Assembly: GCA_964650085.1 (NCBI GenBank)
Contig: CAZYSE010000014.1
Coordinates: 1-22,507 of the forward strand
Length of the DNA: 22,507 nt
Direction: 5' to 3'
From: KLAP211 sp964650085
GTDB taxonomy: Bacteria > Patescibacteriota > Dojkabacteria > J137
The translations under genes were made by a program, and so were the position numbers. The notes beneath the pieces were generated by a model. It saw only the letters and a program-made list of their open reading frames with translations. It was not told where the DNA came from and ran no database searches. This document shows, in pieces, positions 1 to 6,765 of the stretch (its first letter is position 1; each line of letters starts with the position of its first letter).

Positions 1-9
1 TGCTATACT
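1..9 (+). promoter_or_regulatory. Extended -10 promoter element for rpsU
   Basis: The window opens with TGCTATACT, an extended -10 (TGn plus TATACT). It would place the transcription start near base 16 and give rpsU a leader of about 29 nt. The -35 lies outside the window, so this is a partial match. The strong terminator after rpsU supports a one-gene transcript. Confidence 0.45.
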
Positions 10-34
10 ACAAGTCAGTATTTTAATTAAAACC

Positions 35-40
35 AAGGAG
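35..40 (+). promoter_or_regulatory. Strong Shine-Dalgarno of rpsU
   Basis: AAGGAG lies four bases before the rpsU ATG. It is the best Shine-Dalgarno in the window. Nearly all other genes here have AT-rich, SD-less starts, so this site stands out and may be regulatory (see findings). Confidence 0.8.
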
Positions 41-44
41 AAAT

Positions 45-248
45 ATGTCAGTAGTAGTACACGATGACATGCCAATTGATTTGGCTCTAAGACTTTTGTG
101 GAGAGAAGCAACAAGAGAAGGTGTTCTTGAAAAACGAGAATCACTTCGATATTTTGCACCTAAATCACAAGCAAAACACCAGAAAAAGAAAGTGTGGGAA
201 AAGATGAAGAGACGAAGTAGTGCGGCTAAACGAAAGAAACTGAAGTAA
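45..248 (+). CDS. rpsU: Small ribosomal subunit protein bS21
   Basis: This 67-residue basic protein matches bS21 in length and layout. An N-terminal MSVVVHDD segment leads into a helix (about residues 11-30) containing LRLLWREATREGVLEKR, which corresponds to the family's conserved FKRxxxxxGxLxExRrR-type helix. A Lys/Arg-rich C-terminal tail ends in KRKKLK. bS21 sits on the 30S platform next to the 3' end of 16S rRNA and affects initiation at Shine-Dalgarno messages. The ATG follows a perfect AAGGAG. The gene appears monocistronic, with its own -10 at the window edge and a terminator at 278-313. The assignment is secure. Confidence 0.93.
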   Translation: MSVVVHDDMPIDLALRLLWREATREGVLEKRESLRYFAPKSQAKHQKKKVWEKMKRRSSAAKRKKLK

Positions 249-277
249 ATTGATTATCTAAAATCAATTTAGTAATA

Positions 278-313
278 CCCCGGTTCTGCATCAAGCAGAA
301 ATCGGGGTTTTTT
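278..313 (+). terminator. Intrinsic terminator of rpsU
   Basis: The arm CCCCGGTTCTGC (278-289) pairs with GCAGAAATCGGGG (295-307), with one small internal irregularity and a five-base loop. A run of six T follows (308-313). Just upstream, 247-255 (AAATTGATT) and 262-270 (AATCAATTT) form a second, perfect 9-bp AT hairpin overlapping the rpsU stop codon. The upstream hairpin may protect the 3' end of the message or may be incidental. Confidence 0.85.
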
Positions 314-337
314 ACTGCCATTTTCTTTGAAAAATCA

Positions 338-367
338 TAGACGGTTTTAAGTCCCAAGACGTATACT
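338..367 (+). promoter_or_regulatory. Candidate promoter for dnaX-ybaB-recR
   Basis: TATACT at 362-367 is a good -10. TAGACG at 338-343 is a 4/6 match to the -35, with an 18-bp spacer. The start would be near 374, giving a leader of about 50 nt that contains a pyrimidine-rich repeat. It is placed between the rpsU terminator and dnaX. The -35 is weak, so this is tentative. Confidence 0.35.
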
Positions 368-379
368 ATCTTTACAACT

Positions 380-416
380 TTATTTGAATCTTTGATCTTA
401 AATCCTCGAATCTTTT
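380..416 (+). repeat. Pyrimidine-biased intergenic repeat, copy A
   Basis: A low-complexity run of TTTGAATC / TTTGATCTT / AAATCCTCGAATC modules lies just before dnaX. The 12-mer ATCTTTGATCTT (388-399) occurs again, exactly, at 6739-6750. A looser version (AAATCTTTGGATCTTTG) is at about 16661-16677. These look like one dispersed non-coding family. Confidence 0.45.
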
Positions 417-423
417 ATAAATT

Positions 424-1926
424 ATGGCTGATGTCCTTTACAGAAAATACAGATCAAAATCCTTCACAGAATTAGTAGGTCAAGAGACTACAGTTACAGT
501 TTTGAGAGAGGCAATAAAGCAAAATAAAGTAGCTCATGCATATCTTTTTTCAGGTCCCAGAGGAACAGGTAAAACCTCTGCGGCAAGAATTTTTAGCAAA
601 GCAATCAACTGTGAAAAATTTCTCGAGTTAGGTGATGTTTGTAATGAGTGTATCTATTGTAAAGCTATTAACAACGGGCAAACTCAAGACGTTTTAGAGA
701 TGGATGCTGCATCCAATAGAAAAGTAGATGACATTCGAGAACTAAAAAATAATATAGATTACCTTCCAACTTTACTAAAAAAAAGGATAATCATTATCGA
801 TGAAGCTCACATGCTTACCAATGAAGCTTTCAATGCACTTCTAAAAACATTAGAAGAACCGCCTGAGCATATTGTGTTTATATTCGCTACAACAGAGGCA
901 CATAAAATGCCTGTAACGATTTTATCGAGAGTACAGAGATTCGACTTCAAGTTAGGAACGAAAGCAGCTATAGTATCTAAGTTAGCTAATATAGCTAAAT
1001 CAGAAGGGTTTACCATAGCAGAAGATGCTTTAGATTTAGTATTTAAAAAGTCAGGAGGGAGCTATCGAGACTCAGAAAGCTTACTGGGTAAGATTTTAAA
1101 CAGTACACCTGATAACAAAGTAAGCTTAGAAGAAGTTCAGGGCATTTTAGGAATGGTCTCTGAATCTGAATTGGATCAATATCTGGAATTATTAATTAAA
1201 GGCGAAATAGTTCAATTTATCGAGCATGTAACAGTTCAAATAGATTCTGGATTAGACTTAGGCTACTTAGTGGAGCAACTATTGGAGAAGTGTAGAGACA
1301 TTTTACTAAAAACTTTCGCTTCTGATAAAACTCGTTACCTGAAAGTGATGAAGATTGTAGGGGCTTTAATTAAAGCCAAGAAAGATGGTAAGGAATTTAC
1401 AGATAAGCAACTGGTGTTAGAGATTTATCTATCGGAGCTTGCAGTAGAAGGTGGATCGCAGAATGATAAAAAGCCAGATCCAGTTAAGCCAAATCCTGTG
1501 TCACCAATACTCGCTGCAGAAATCCCCGAGAAAGATACGCCTGTAGAAGCTGAAAACCCACACAATGTTAGTGTTGTTGCCAATGGTAACTTTAATCATG
1601 CAAACTTCACAGATACTTTATTTGAGATACACGGGAGAGTAGGAGCTTTTGTAGGTGGATGCCAAAGTCAGCTTGACGGAGGCACCCTAACAATTTTTGT
1701 AGATGGTCCATGGAAGCAGAAGCAATTAACTGAGAATATTCTAACCCTTAGAGAGGCAACTACTAGAATGGGTGTTGCTGTAGATGATATACTTATAGTC
1801 ATTGATAATAGTATTCCTGTTGAACAAACAAGCGTTGTTGCAGAAATAGTTGCAAACATCGAAAATGTTCCTAATAAGGAAGAGATTATCGAAGATAATT
1901 CAGCTTTAGTTGAAGAATTCATTTAA
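424..1926 (+). CDS. dnaX: DNA polymerase III subunit tau/gamma (clamp-loader ATPase)
   Basis: This 500-residue AAA+ clamp-loader subunit loads the beta clamp onto primed DNA and couples polymerases at the fork. Residues 1-180 carry the family signatures: MADVLYRKYR start, Walker A GPRGTGKT (44-51), a four-cysteine zinc site (C63, C73, C76, C79), Walker B IIIIDEAH (122-129), LKTLEEPPEH (140-149), and SRVQRFDF with the arginine finger R169. The lid and domain III follow to about residue 350. After a Pro/Glu-rich linker (about 350-390) comes a shorter tau-like C-terminal domain. I see no obvious programmed-frameshift site near the domain III/IV border, so only one form is predicted. There is no Shine-Dalgarno, and TTTATAAATT directly precedes the ATG. 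It is followed by ybaB and recR, the classic dnaX-ybaB-recR order. Confidence 0.95.
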   Translation: MADVLYRKYRSKSFTELVGQETTVTVLREAIKQNKVAHAYLFSGPRGTGKTSAARIFSKAINCEKFLELGDVCNECIYCKAINNGQTQDVLEMDAASNRKVDDIRELKNNIDYLPTLLKKRIIIIDEAHMLTNEAFNALLKTLEEPPEHIVFIFATTEAHKMPVTILSRVQRFDFKLGTKAAIVSKLANIAKSEGFTIAEDALDLVFKKSGGSYRDSESLLGKILNSTPDNKVSLEEVQGILGMVSESELDQYLELLIKGEIVQFIEHVTVQIDSGLDLGYLVEQLLEKCRDILLKTFASDKTRYLKVMKIVGALIKAKKDGKEFTDKQLVLEIYLSELAVEGGSQNDKKPDPVKPNPVSPILAAEIPEKDTPVEAENPHNVSVVANGNFNHANFTDTLFEIHGRVGAFVGGCQSQLDGGTLTIFVDGPWKQKQLTENILTLREATTRMGVAVDDILIVIDNSIPVEQTSVVAEIVANIENVPNKEEIIEDNSALVEEFI

Positions 1927-1942
1927 ATATTAAAAAAATCGT

Positions 1943-2260
1943 ATGGGAATAATCAATATGGCAAAAATGGCTCAAAAGGCTATGAAAGCTCGAGGTACAA
2001 TGTCTAGAATAAAAGCTGCAGGTAAAAACGGCTCGTTAGCAATGGCTATTGACGGACTTTACAATGTAACTGATGTGGAAATCGACAAAGAAGAGTTAAA
2101 AAAGGAAATTGGATATGAAGTAGAGGACAGAGTTCTAGAGAAAATTATTAACGTATTTAAAAACAATATAAAAAAAGCAAGCGGAGATACTAAAAAAGCC
2201 CTAGAAAAAGAATTAGCAAGCAACACTAGTATGGACGATCTAAGAAGCATGCTTGAATAA
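1943..2260 (+). CDS. ybaB: YbaB/EbfC-family nucleoid-associated protein
   Basis: This 105-residue protein has the YbaB/EbfC pattern: an N-terminal helix rich in Met, Lys and Ala (MAKMAQKAMKARGTMSRIKA), a strand segment (GSLAMAIDGLYNVTDVEID, which corresponds to the family's V-x-I-x-G-x-x-x-V-x-x-V-x-I-D), then a C-terminal helix. The family binds DNA as a dimer and is linked to recombination and repair through its conserved place between dnaX and recR, as here. Two starts are possible: ATG at 1943, and ATG at 1958 (MAKMAQ), which has GGGA nine bases upstream and fits the family length better. The coordinates use the longer form. It lies 16 nt after dnaX and 9 nt before recR, so the genes are probably cotranscribed. 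Confidence 0.85.
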   Translation: MGIINMAKMAQKAMKARGTMSRIKAAGKNGSLAMAIDGLYNVTDVEIDKEELKKEIGYEVEDRVLEKIINVFKNNIKKASGDTKKALEKELASNTSMDDLRSMLE

Positions 2261-2269
2261 GACTTTAAT

Positions 2270-2875
2270 ATGGCCTTTCCCAAAGAGATACAAGAACTCA
2301 GTGACGCTTTTTCGTCTTTGCCAGGAATTGGCCCAAAACTATCCCACAGAATAGCTCTTTACCTTTCAGTTGGAGGAAAAAACCTAGCTAAGAAAATAGA
2401 AAGAGACATTTCTACAATGGTATCTCGAATACGTCTGTGCGAAAGATGTAACAACGTCTCAACTGAACCTCTTTGCGAAATATGTGCGGATTCGAATAGA
2501 GATACAGTTAAATTAATCATCGTTGAAGACTCAATGGATTTGTATAATATCGAGTCCAGTGGTGCTTATAAAGGGCTTTACCATGTAATTGGAGGCGTAA
2601 TTTCACCCCTAAATGGTATTACTCCTGATAAGCTTTTTATTCAATCATTATTCGACCGAGTAAAGCAAGATGCCTCAATTTCGGAGATAATTTTTGCCCT
2701 AAATCCATCTGTCGAAGGTGAATCTACAACAATTTTCATAAAAGAAGGACTTGCAGATATAAACCCTGCGATCGAAATTACCCAGTTGGCAAAAGGTATC
2801 CCTTTTGGATCAGATATCGAATTCATCTCTGGGCAGACCTTACGAGATAGTCTTTTCAGTAGAAACAAAATATAA
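2270..2875 (+). CDS. recR: Recombination mediator protein RecR
   Basis: The length of 201 residues is typical for RecR, the ring-forming partner of RecF/RecO in loading RecA onto SSB-coated gaps. Visible in order are an N-terminal helix-hairpin-helix (LPGIGPKLSHRIA, 17-29), a four-cysteine zinc motif (C57, C60, C69, C72), a Toprim domain from about 80 with IIVEDSMDLYNIE and the glycine-rich HVIGGVISPLNGI (105-117), and the Walker-B-like C-terminal TQLAKGIPFGSDIEF (171-185). No key residue appears to be missing. There is no Shine-Dalgarno. It is the last gene of the dnaX cluster, and a repeat-rich non-coding spacer follows. Confidence 0.95.
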   Translation: MAFPKEIQELSDAFSSLPGIGPKLSHRIALYLSVGGKNLAKKIERDISTMVSRIRLCERCNNVSTEPLCEICADSNRDTVKLIIVEDSMDLYNIESSGAYKGLYHVIGGVISPLNGITPDKLFIQSLFDRVKQDASISEIIFALNPSVEGESTTIFIKEGLADINPAIEITQLAKGIPFGSDIEFISGQTLRDSLFSRNKI

Positions 2876-2878
2876 GAT

Positions 2879-3003
2879 AAGAATTAAGGTTTAGAATGAA
2901 GAATTAGGATCAAGAATCGAAGAAGAGTTGACTAAAATCACCATTCCCTTAACCTTAATCCTAAGCCGTAATCCTTAACCTCCATTCTTCATTCTTTATT
3001 CCC
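2879..3003 (+). repeat. Imperfect palindromic intergenic repeat
   Basis: The first part of this spacer is purine-rich and the second pyrimidine-rich, built from mirrored modules. GAATGAAGAAT (2894-2904) is the exact reverse complement of ATTCTTCATTC (2984-2994), with TTAAGG/CCTTAA and TAGGAT/ATCCTA modules around them. A transcript could fold back over about 100 nt. The 13-mer CTTAACCTTAATC (2948-2960) occurs again exactly at 10451-10463. The element lies between recR and the rpsF promoter. There is no T-run typical of an intrinsic terminator. Confidence 0.55.
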
Positions 3004-3012
3004 TTTTCCCAC

Positions 3013-3041
3013 TTGTTGAAAGCAAACCTTTTATGTATAAT
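3013..3041 (+). promoter_or_regulatory. Sigma70-type promoter of the rpsF operon
   Basis: TTGTTG (3013-3018) and a perfect TATAAT (3036-3041) are separated by 17 bp. The predicted start is near 3048, giving a leader of about 20 nt before the rpsF ATG. This is one of the clearest promoters in the window. Confidence 0.65.
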
Positions 3042-3067
3042 TCAATGATTGTTTTTAGGTTATATAT

Positions 3068-3358
3068 ATGCAGAAATATGAGTTAGCGTTAGTCTTGAAA
3101 CCTCTAAGTAACGAGGAAGTAAAAGACAAGTTTATCAACAAACTTGAAGCTTTGGTTAAAAAGCTCGAAGGAAATGTTGGAAAGTATAATTACCTTGGAA
3201 AGAGGCTATTAGCTTACCCAGTAAAGAAACAGAAAGAGGGTTATTACCTTTTCTGCAAGTTAGAATTATCAAGAAATAATGTTGCAGAACTAGATAAGTT
3301 CCTAAACACACATCCTGAAGTTCTTAGAAGTCTTAGAGTAAAGGAAGATCAACTATAA
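3068..3358 (+). CDS. rpsF: Small ribosomal subunit protein bS6
   Basis: This 96-residue protein has the bS6 fold pattern: MQKYELALVLKP at the first strand, YLGKRLLAYPVKKQKEGYY (42-60) corresponding to the family's W/YGkRkLaYpIkkxxeGyY motif, and a C-terminal LRSLRVKE strand. bS6 pairs with bS18 on the 30S platform, and bS18 is encoded two genes downstream. The start follows a good promoter, with only a weak AGG eight bases upstream. It is the first gene of the conserved rpsF-ssb-rpsR operon. In other bacteria this operon is often autoregulated by the S6:S18 complex binding the leader. I do not see a clear binding hairpin in the short leader here. Confidence 0.94.
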   Translation: MQKYELALVLKPLSNEEVKDKFINKLEALVKKLEGNVGKYNYLGKRLLAYPVKKQKEGYYLFCKLELSRNNVAELDKFLNTHPEVLRSLRVKEDQL

Positions 3359-3382
3359 TTAATTAACTATTAAAAGATCAGT

Positions 3383-3856
3383 ATGTCAAAGTCGAGATCA
3401 TTAAACAAAGTAATGTTAATTGGAAACTTAACAAGAAGCCCAATGTTAAAAGAAACAACAGGAGGTGTTCAAATTTGTTCATTTGGACTAGCTACAAACA
3501 CTTCTTGGAAAGATAAAGACGGAAATGTAAAAGAAAAAGCAGAATATCACAATCTTATCGCATTCAATAAACTTGCAGAAATCTGCGCTATGGTTTTAGA
3601 TGTTGGTATGTTGGTTTACGCAGAAGGTGAATTGAGAAACCGAGTAATCGAAGGTGATGATGGAAAAAGACAGTACAGAAGTGAAATCAAACTAAACGAT
3701 ATGTACGTTCTAGACAGCAAAGGAAAGAAAGGCGTTGGAGTAGATGCAGCAAAATCAACAGAAGGACATGATAATGATGTTCCTGCTACTGAAGAAGTTG
3801 CTCCAGAAGCAGCACCTGCAGATACAGATGAATTCAAGAGCGAAGATTTATTTTAA
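3383..3856 (+). CDS. ssb: Single-stranded DNA-binding protein
   Basis: This 157-residue SSB starts with the OB-fold signature LNKVMLIGNLTRSPMLKETT (8-27). It then has ICSFGLATNTSWKDKDG (31-47) and EYHNLIAFNKLAEIC (54-68), as in bacterial SSBs. An Ala/Glu/Pro-rich linker follows, ending in an acidic tip DEFKSEDLF. The usual tip is DDDIPF-like, so the partner-binding end is shortened but keeps the acidic run and terminal Phe. SSB coats single-stranded DNA and recruits repair proteins. RecR, RuvCAB, DnaX and DnaB of the same pathways are also in this window. The gene is 24 nt after rpsF and 22 nt before rpsR. There is no Shine-Dalgarno. Confidence 0.94.
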   Translation: MSKSRSLNKVMLIGNLTRSPMLKETTGGVQICSFGLATNTSWKDKDGNVKEKAEYHNLIAFNKLAEICAMVLDVGMLVYAEGELRNRVIEGDDGKRQYRSEIKLNDMYVLDSKGKKGVGVDAAKSTEGHDNDVPATEEVAPEAAPADTDEFKSEDLF

Positions 3857-3878
3857 TTTAATACAATACTAGTAGAGC

Positions 3879-4124
3879 ATGGCTTTTAAGAAAAAAATAA
3901 AAAAGAAATACGTTCCTCAAGCAAAATTGTCTTGCCCTTTTGATGGTGATCCTAGTAGAATAGACTACAAAGATGTCACTACATTAAAGAAATACATTTC
4001 TACAAGAGGGAGAATCCTTCCTCCAGACAAGACTGGAATTTCTGCTAAATGTCAGAGAAAATTTGCGCTTTCTGTAAAGAGAGCAAGGTATATCGCACTT
4101 TTGCCTTTTGTACAATACGTCTAA
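3879..4124 (+). CDS. rpsR: Small ribosomal subunit protein bS18
   Basis: This 81-residue protein carries the bS18 core: IDYKDVTTLKKYISTRGRIL (28-47), then P-P-D-K-T-G-I-S-A-K, and the C-terminal helix KRARYIALLPF (68-78). Cysteines at about 19 and 58 are present. bS18 forms a heterodimer with bS6. In many bacteria rplI (bL9) follows, but here the next gene is an S41 protease whose longest reading frame overlaps the rpsR end by 17 nt. That agrees with the known loss of bL9 in several CPR lineages. Confidence 0.94.
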   Translation: MAFKKKIKKKYVPQAKLSCPFDGDPSRIDYKDVTTLKKYISTRGRILPPDKTGISAKCQRKFALSVKRARYIALLPFVQYV

Positions 4125-5379
4125 CAAGATGATCAAAGAAGAGATCGAGAGCTATCGTAAAGATAGCTCTACTAAAACTATTGCACCTGTCCTAATAGCC
4201 CTTAGCTTTATAATAGGCATAGGTATGGGTGCTCTTTTACTCTCAGTATTCTCAAGCAAAGCCAGCTCTGACTCACAAAATCCAGCTTCCACAGGCACAA
4301 TTTCAGACTATGTAAATGAACCATACTTAGAAAATATTCTAAAAATATTCAACGAAAGATATTTACACGAACTACCATCAAAAGATGAAGCGACCTACGG
4401 TATTGTAAAGGGCTTTATTTCGTCCCTAGATGACAAATACACGAGCTTTTTAGACCCAGAGGAGGCTAGCCAGTATCGAGAATCTAGAGACCCTTCTTTC
4501 GACGGTATAGGCGTTACTTTAAAGTTTGAAGAAGGTTATACAAAAGTTGAGACTGTTCTAAAGGGTAATCCAGCAGAATCGGCAGGAGTTTTACCCGGAG
4601 ATGTTATTCTAGAAGTAGACGGAGAGGCTATGGATAATCAATTCCCAACATATGTATCAAGCAAAATTCGTGGCGAAAAAGATACACAAGTAACAATCAA
4701 GATGTACAGAACTTCTACTACAGAAATTAAAGAATTTACAATCACCAGAGCGAGAATTGAGACTTCAAATATTTCTTGGAAAGAGTTAGACAATGGTGTA
4801 TTTCAAGTTTCAATTTCTCAGTTTATAGATGTGACGCCGTCTGACTTTAATAAGTCTTGGGATAGTATCGTATCAGAAATCTTAGCCAAGAATTCAAATC
4901 CTACAGGAATTATTATGGATTTAAGAGGAAATCCAGGAGGATATGTTGATAGTGTTAAACATGTTCTTGCAGAATTCCTAAAGGAAGACCAAGTGCTGAT
5001 GATGGAAAACTCAAAACTGTACGGAAAGATTGTTTACAAAGACAAGAGAGTAGGTAGATTAGAGAATCTTCCAGTTACAGTTATTGTAAACGAAGGAAGT
5101 GCATCTGCATCCGAGATTTTCGCAACAGCAATTCAGGAGAACGGTAGAGGACTAGTTGTAGGAAAGCCAACTGTAGGAAAGGGTGTAGAGCAAGAAGTAA
5201 ACGAAAGATTTGAAGATGGAAGTATCTTAGTACTTGTATTCCAAGAATGGTTAACACCAAAAGAGAATAGAATTTCTGAAGAAAACCCAGTAAAACCAGA
5301 TCATGAGGTAGACTACACTGAAGCAGATTATGCAGCAGGAAATGATCCTCAATTAGATAAAGCTATCGAAGTTTTATAA
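4108..5379 (+). CDS. S41-family C-terminal processing peptidase (CtpA-like), membrane-anchored
   Basis: This 423-residue protease has the full Ctp layout. One N-terminal transmembrane segment is at about 25-48. A PDZ domain follows (about 133-205: FDGIGVTLKF, then GNPAESAGVLPGDVILEVDG). The S41 catalytic core holds MDLRGNPGGYVDSV (270-283), the nucleophile in GSASASEIF (S333) and the general base K358 in VGKG. The 25-residue Ser-Lys spacing matches the family. The catalytic domain would lie outside the membrane and cleave proteins near their C-termini, for envelope quality control or maturation. ATG 4108 overlaps rpsR. ATG 4129 (MIKEEI), four bases after the rpsR stop, is an equally good start. 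Neither has a Shine-Dalgarno. The stop overlaps the next ATG by one base (TAATG), so the two are translationally coupled. Confidence 0.92.
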   Translation: MYNTSNKMIKEEIESYRKDSSTKTIAPVLIALSFIIGIGMGALLLSVFSSKASSDSQNPASTGTISDYVNEPYLENILKIFNERYLHELPSKDEATYGIVKGFISSLDDKYTSFLDPEEASQYRESRDPSFDGIGVTLKFEEGYTKVETVLKGNPAESAGVLPGDVILEVDGEAMDNQFPTYVSSKIRGEKDTQVTIKMYRTSTTEIKEFTITRARIETSNISWKELDNGVFQVSISQFIDVTPSDFNKSWDSIVSEILAKNSNPTGIIMDLRGNPGGYVDSVKHVLAEFLKEDQVLMMENSKLYGKIVYKDKRVGRLENLPVTVIVNEGSASASEIFATAIQENGRGLVVGKPTVGKGVEQEVNERFEDGSILVLVFQEWLTPKENRISEENPVKPDHEVDYTEADYAAGNDPQLDKAIEVL

Positions 5380-5930
5380 TGTCCCCAGAAGACGAAGAAG
5401 ACCAACACGAAGCTATTCCCTTGAAACAATTACTTGAAGATAATCCCCAGTATGTCCCACAAAGTTTCTTTCGGCACAGCGCTGTAGAAGAAGATATCCT
5501 CGATGCAAATTTCTCATATCATGAGATTGATGAACTCTGGCGAGAACACGAAATGGAAAAGCAATTTACCAGAGAAGGTCGGTACTCCACACACTACGAT
5601 AAGCGAAGTGAAGCGTCATCTTTAAAATGGGAAAAGTTGAAGCAGAAATATAGCAAGCTTGCAAAAGGAGCATCATTTAATTCAGTACTCGAACAATTTG
5701 ACAGGTTCTTTTATTCTCAATCTAGACTAGGAACTAGGTTCGTTTACTTTGCAAACCCATTAGTAGTAGAAGAGTTCACTGCCATGGTAGAAGAATTATC
5801 TAGAGAATTGAACCCATACGATAGAAGAGTGTTTCAGAAGTACATAGGTGAAATTCAGCCAATCCTCAGAATAAATACCCATAGAATTTGGGAATATGTG
5901 CTAGGAGTTGATGAATATTATGAAACGTAA
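5379..5930 (+). CDS. Hypothetical protein coupled to the S41 protease
   Basis: I do not recognise this 183-residue protein. It is soluble and strongly charged, with no signal peptide or membrane segment. An acidic N-terminus (MSPEDEEDQHE) is followed by mostly helical sequence rich in Glu, Arg, Tyr and Phe, such as YHEIDELWREHEMEKQF (47-63) and a C-terminal part with FYSQSRLGTRFVYFANP and HRIWEYVLGVDEYYET. No catalytic motif stands out. The TAATG junction with the upstream protease implies coupled translation, perhaps as a cytoplasmic partner. That is inference only. The gene ends 12 bp from the convergent minus-strand gene, with no terminator between them. Confidence 0.75.
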   Translation: MSPEDEEDQHEAIPLKQLLEDNPQYVPQSFFRHSAVEEDILDANFSYHEIDELWREHEMEKQFTREGRYSTHYDKRSEASSLKWEKLKQKYSKLAKGASFNSVLEQFDRFFYSQSRLGTRFVYFANPLVVEEFTAMVEELSRELNPYDRRVFQKYIGEIQPILRINTHRIWEYVLGVDEYYET

Positions 5931-5942
5931 GAGAGAGATTAA

Positions 5943-6686
5943 TTATTGATTTTCTACTTGAAAGACTTCAAGTACTTGCGAAAGCAAACTATCATTCATC
6001 AGGGCTATTAAGTCTTCAGGATTTTCTATTGTATTGTATGAATATTCTTCACCTTTTCTAGTATATAAATTGCCACCTGCCTTCTTTAGAACACCGTGCG
6101 CTGGTGCGAGATCCCAAATATCAATAAATCCCTTAGGGTAGATTAAGAAATCTATATTGCCGTTTGTAAGATAGTTTATTGGTCGATATGCATTTGTGAT
6201 GGACTTCCGATCGATCAACTCAACATCTTGTGTAAACGACACAAATTTCCTTTCCATAGTTCGCAGATTATTGCGCTTGATTTGCTCGGCTGGGTAAAGG
6301 TAATCAAATATCTGAGTAAAGGGGTTGTATGTTGTTGCGTATTCAACTTTATGATTAATAATCAAAGATACCATAATATCTACTTTTGGCTTACCTGCTA
6401 AGAAGTTGCTTGTACCTCCAAGTGGATCAAGGGTAAGCATATGAGTATCATTTGCATCAATTTGATGGCTTTCAGGAACTTCCTCGGCAATTATTTTAAA
6501 TTCGGGGAAGAGTTTAGTTAGTTTTGGAATTAAGAATTCTTGAGTTTGCTTATCCGTAGAAGTTACAGGACTCCCATCAGGTTTGTATTCGATGGTATAA
6601 CTTTTCGAATTAAAGTCTTTTACTATGATTTCTCCAGCTTCAACAAGTAGTTGTTTAAGTTCGGGGTGCATTTGTTTAGTCTGCAT
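5943..6686 (-). CDS. Inositol monophosphatase / FIG / CysQ superfamily protein with altered metal motif
   Basis: The protein is 247 residues from the ATG at 6686. A longer frame begins at a TTG (6767) but runs through a repeat-like stretch, so I reject that start. ATG 6671 (MHPELKQ) is another option. Family motifs are visible: VTSTDKQTQEFL (41-52), IIAEEVPE (65-72) with the metal-binding Glu pair, DPLGGTSNF (87-95), and the C-terminal WDLAPAHGVLKKAGG (191-205) with the conserved WD. The canonical motif is DPxDGTxNF. Here the second Asp, a ligand of the second Mg2+, is Gly90 (codon GGA). Activity may be lost or altered. If active, it would dephosphorylate a small phosphate ester such as inositol phosphate, PAP or fructose bisphosphate. 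It lies downstream of prfA on the same strand. Confidence 0.8.
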   Translation of the reverse strand: MQTKQMHPELKQLLVEAGEIIVKDFNSKSYTIEYKPDGSPVTSTDKQTQEFLIPKLTKLFPEFKIIAEEVPESHQIDANDTHMLTLDPLGGTSNFLAGKPKVDIMVSLIINHKVEYATTYNPFTQIFDYLYPAEQIKRNNLRTMERKFVSFTQDVELIDRKSITNAYRPINYLTNGNIDFLIYPKGFIDIWDLAPAHGVLKKAGGNLYTRKGEEYSYNTIENPEDLIALMNDSLLSQVLEVFQVENQ

Positions 6687-6727
6687 GATATTTTGATTAC
6701 TAATAGTTCTTTCAAACAAGAATATTT

Positions 6728-6765
6728 TGAACCTTTGTATCTTTGATCTTTGTACCTTAATCCCC
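6728..6765 (+). repeat. Pyrimidine-biased intergenic repeat, copy B
   Basis: TTTTGAACC, TTTGTATC, TTTGATCTT and TTTGTACC modules, then TTAATCCCC, fill the gap between prfA and the IMPase-family gene. The 12-mer ATCTTTGATCTT (6739-6750) matches 388-399 exactly, and ACCTTAATCC also occurs at 2953-2961 in the recR-rpsF spacer. Read on the minus strand it gives a repetitive Lys/Gln/Arg-rich peptide fused in frame to the IMPase-family gene, which is an artefact of the repeat. Confidence 0.45.

Noticed and set aside
777..784. A run of eight A within dnaX as a programmed frameshift site
   Set aside because: It lies at about codon 119, in the ATPase core. A useful gamma-type shift would occur after domain III, and a shift here would destroy the protein.
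1668..2283. Minus-strand frames under dnaX, ybaB and recR
   Set aside because: They are antisense shadows of well-supported genes, with Ser/Leu-rich low-information translations.
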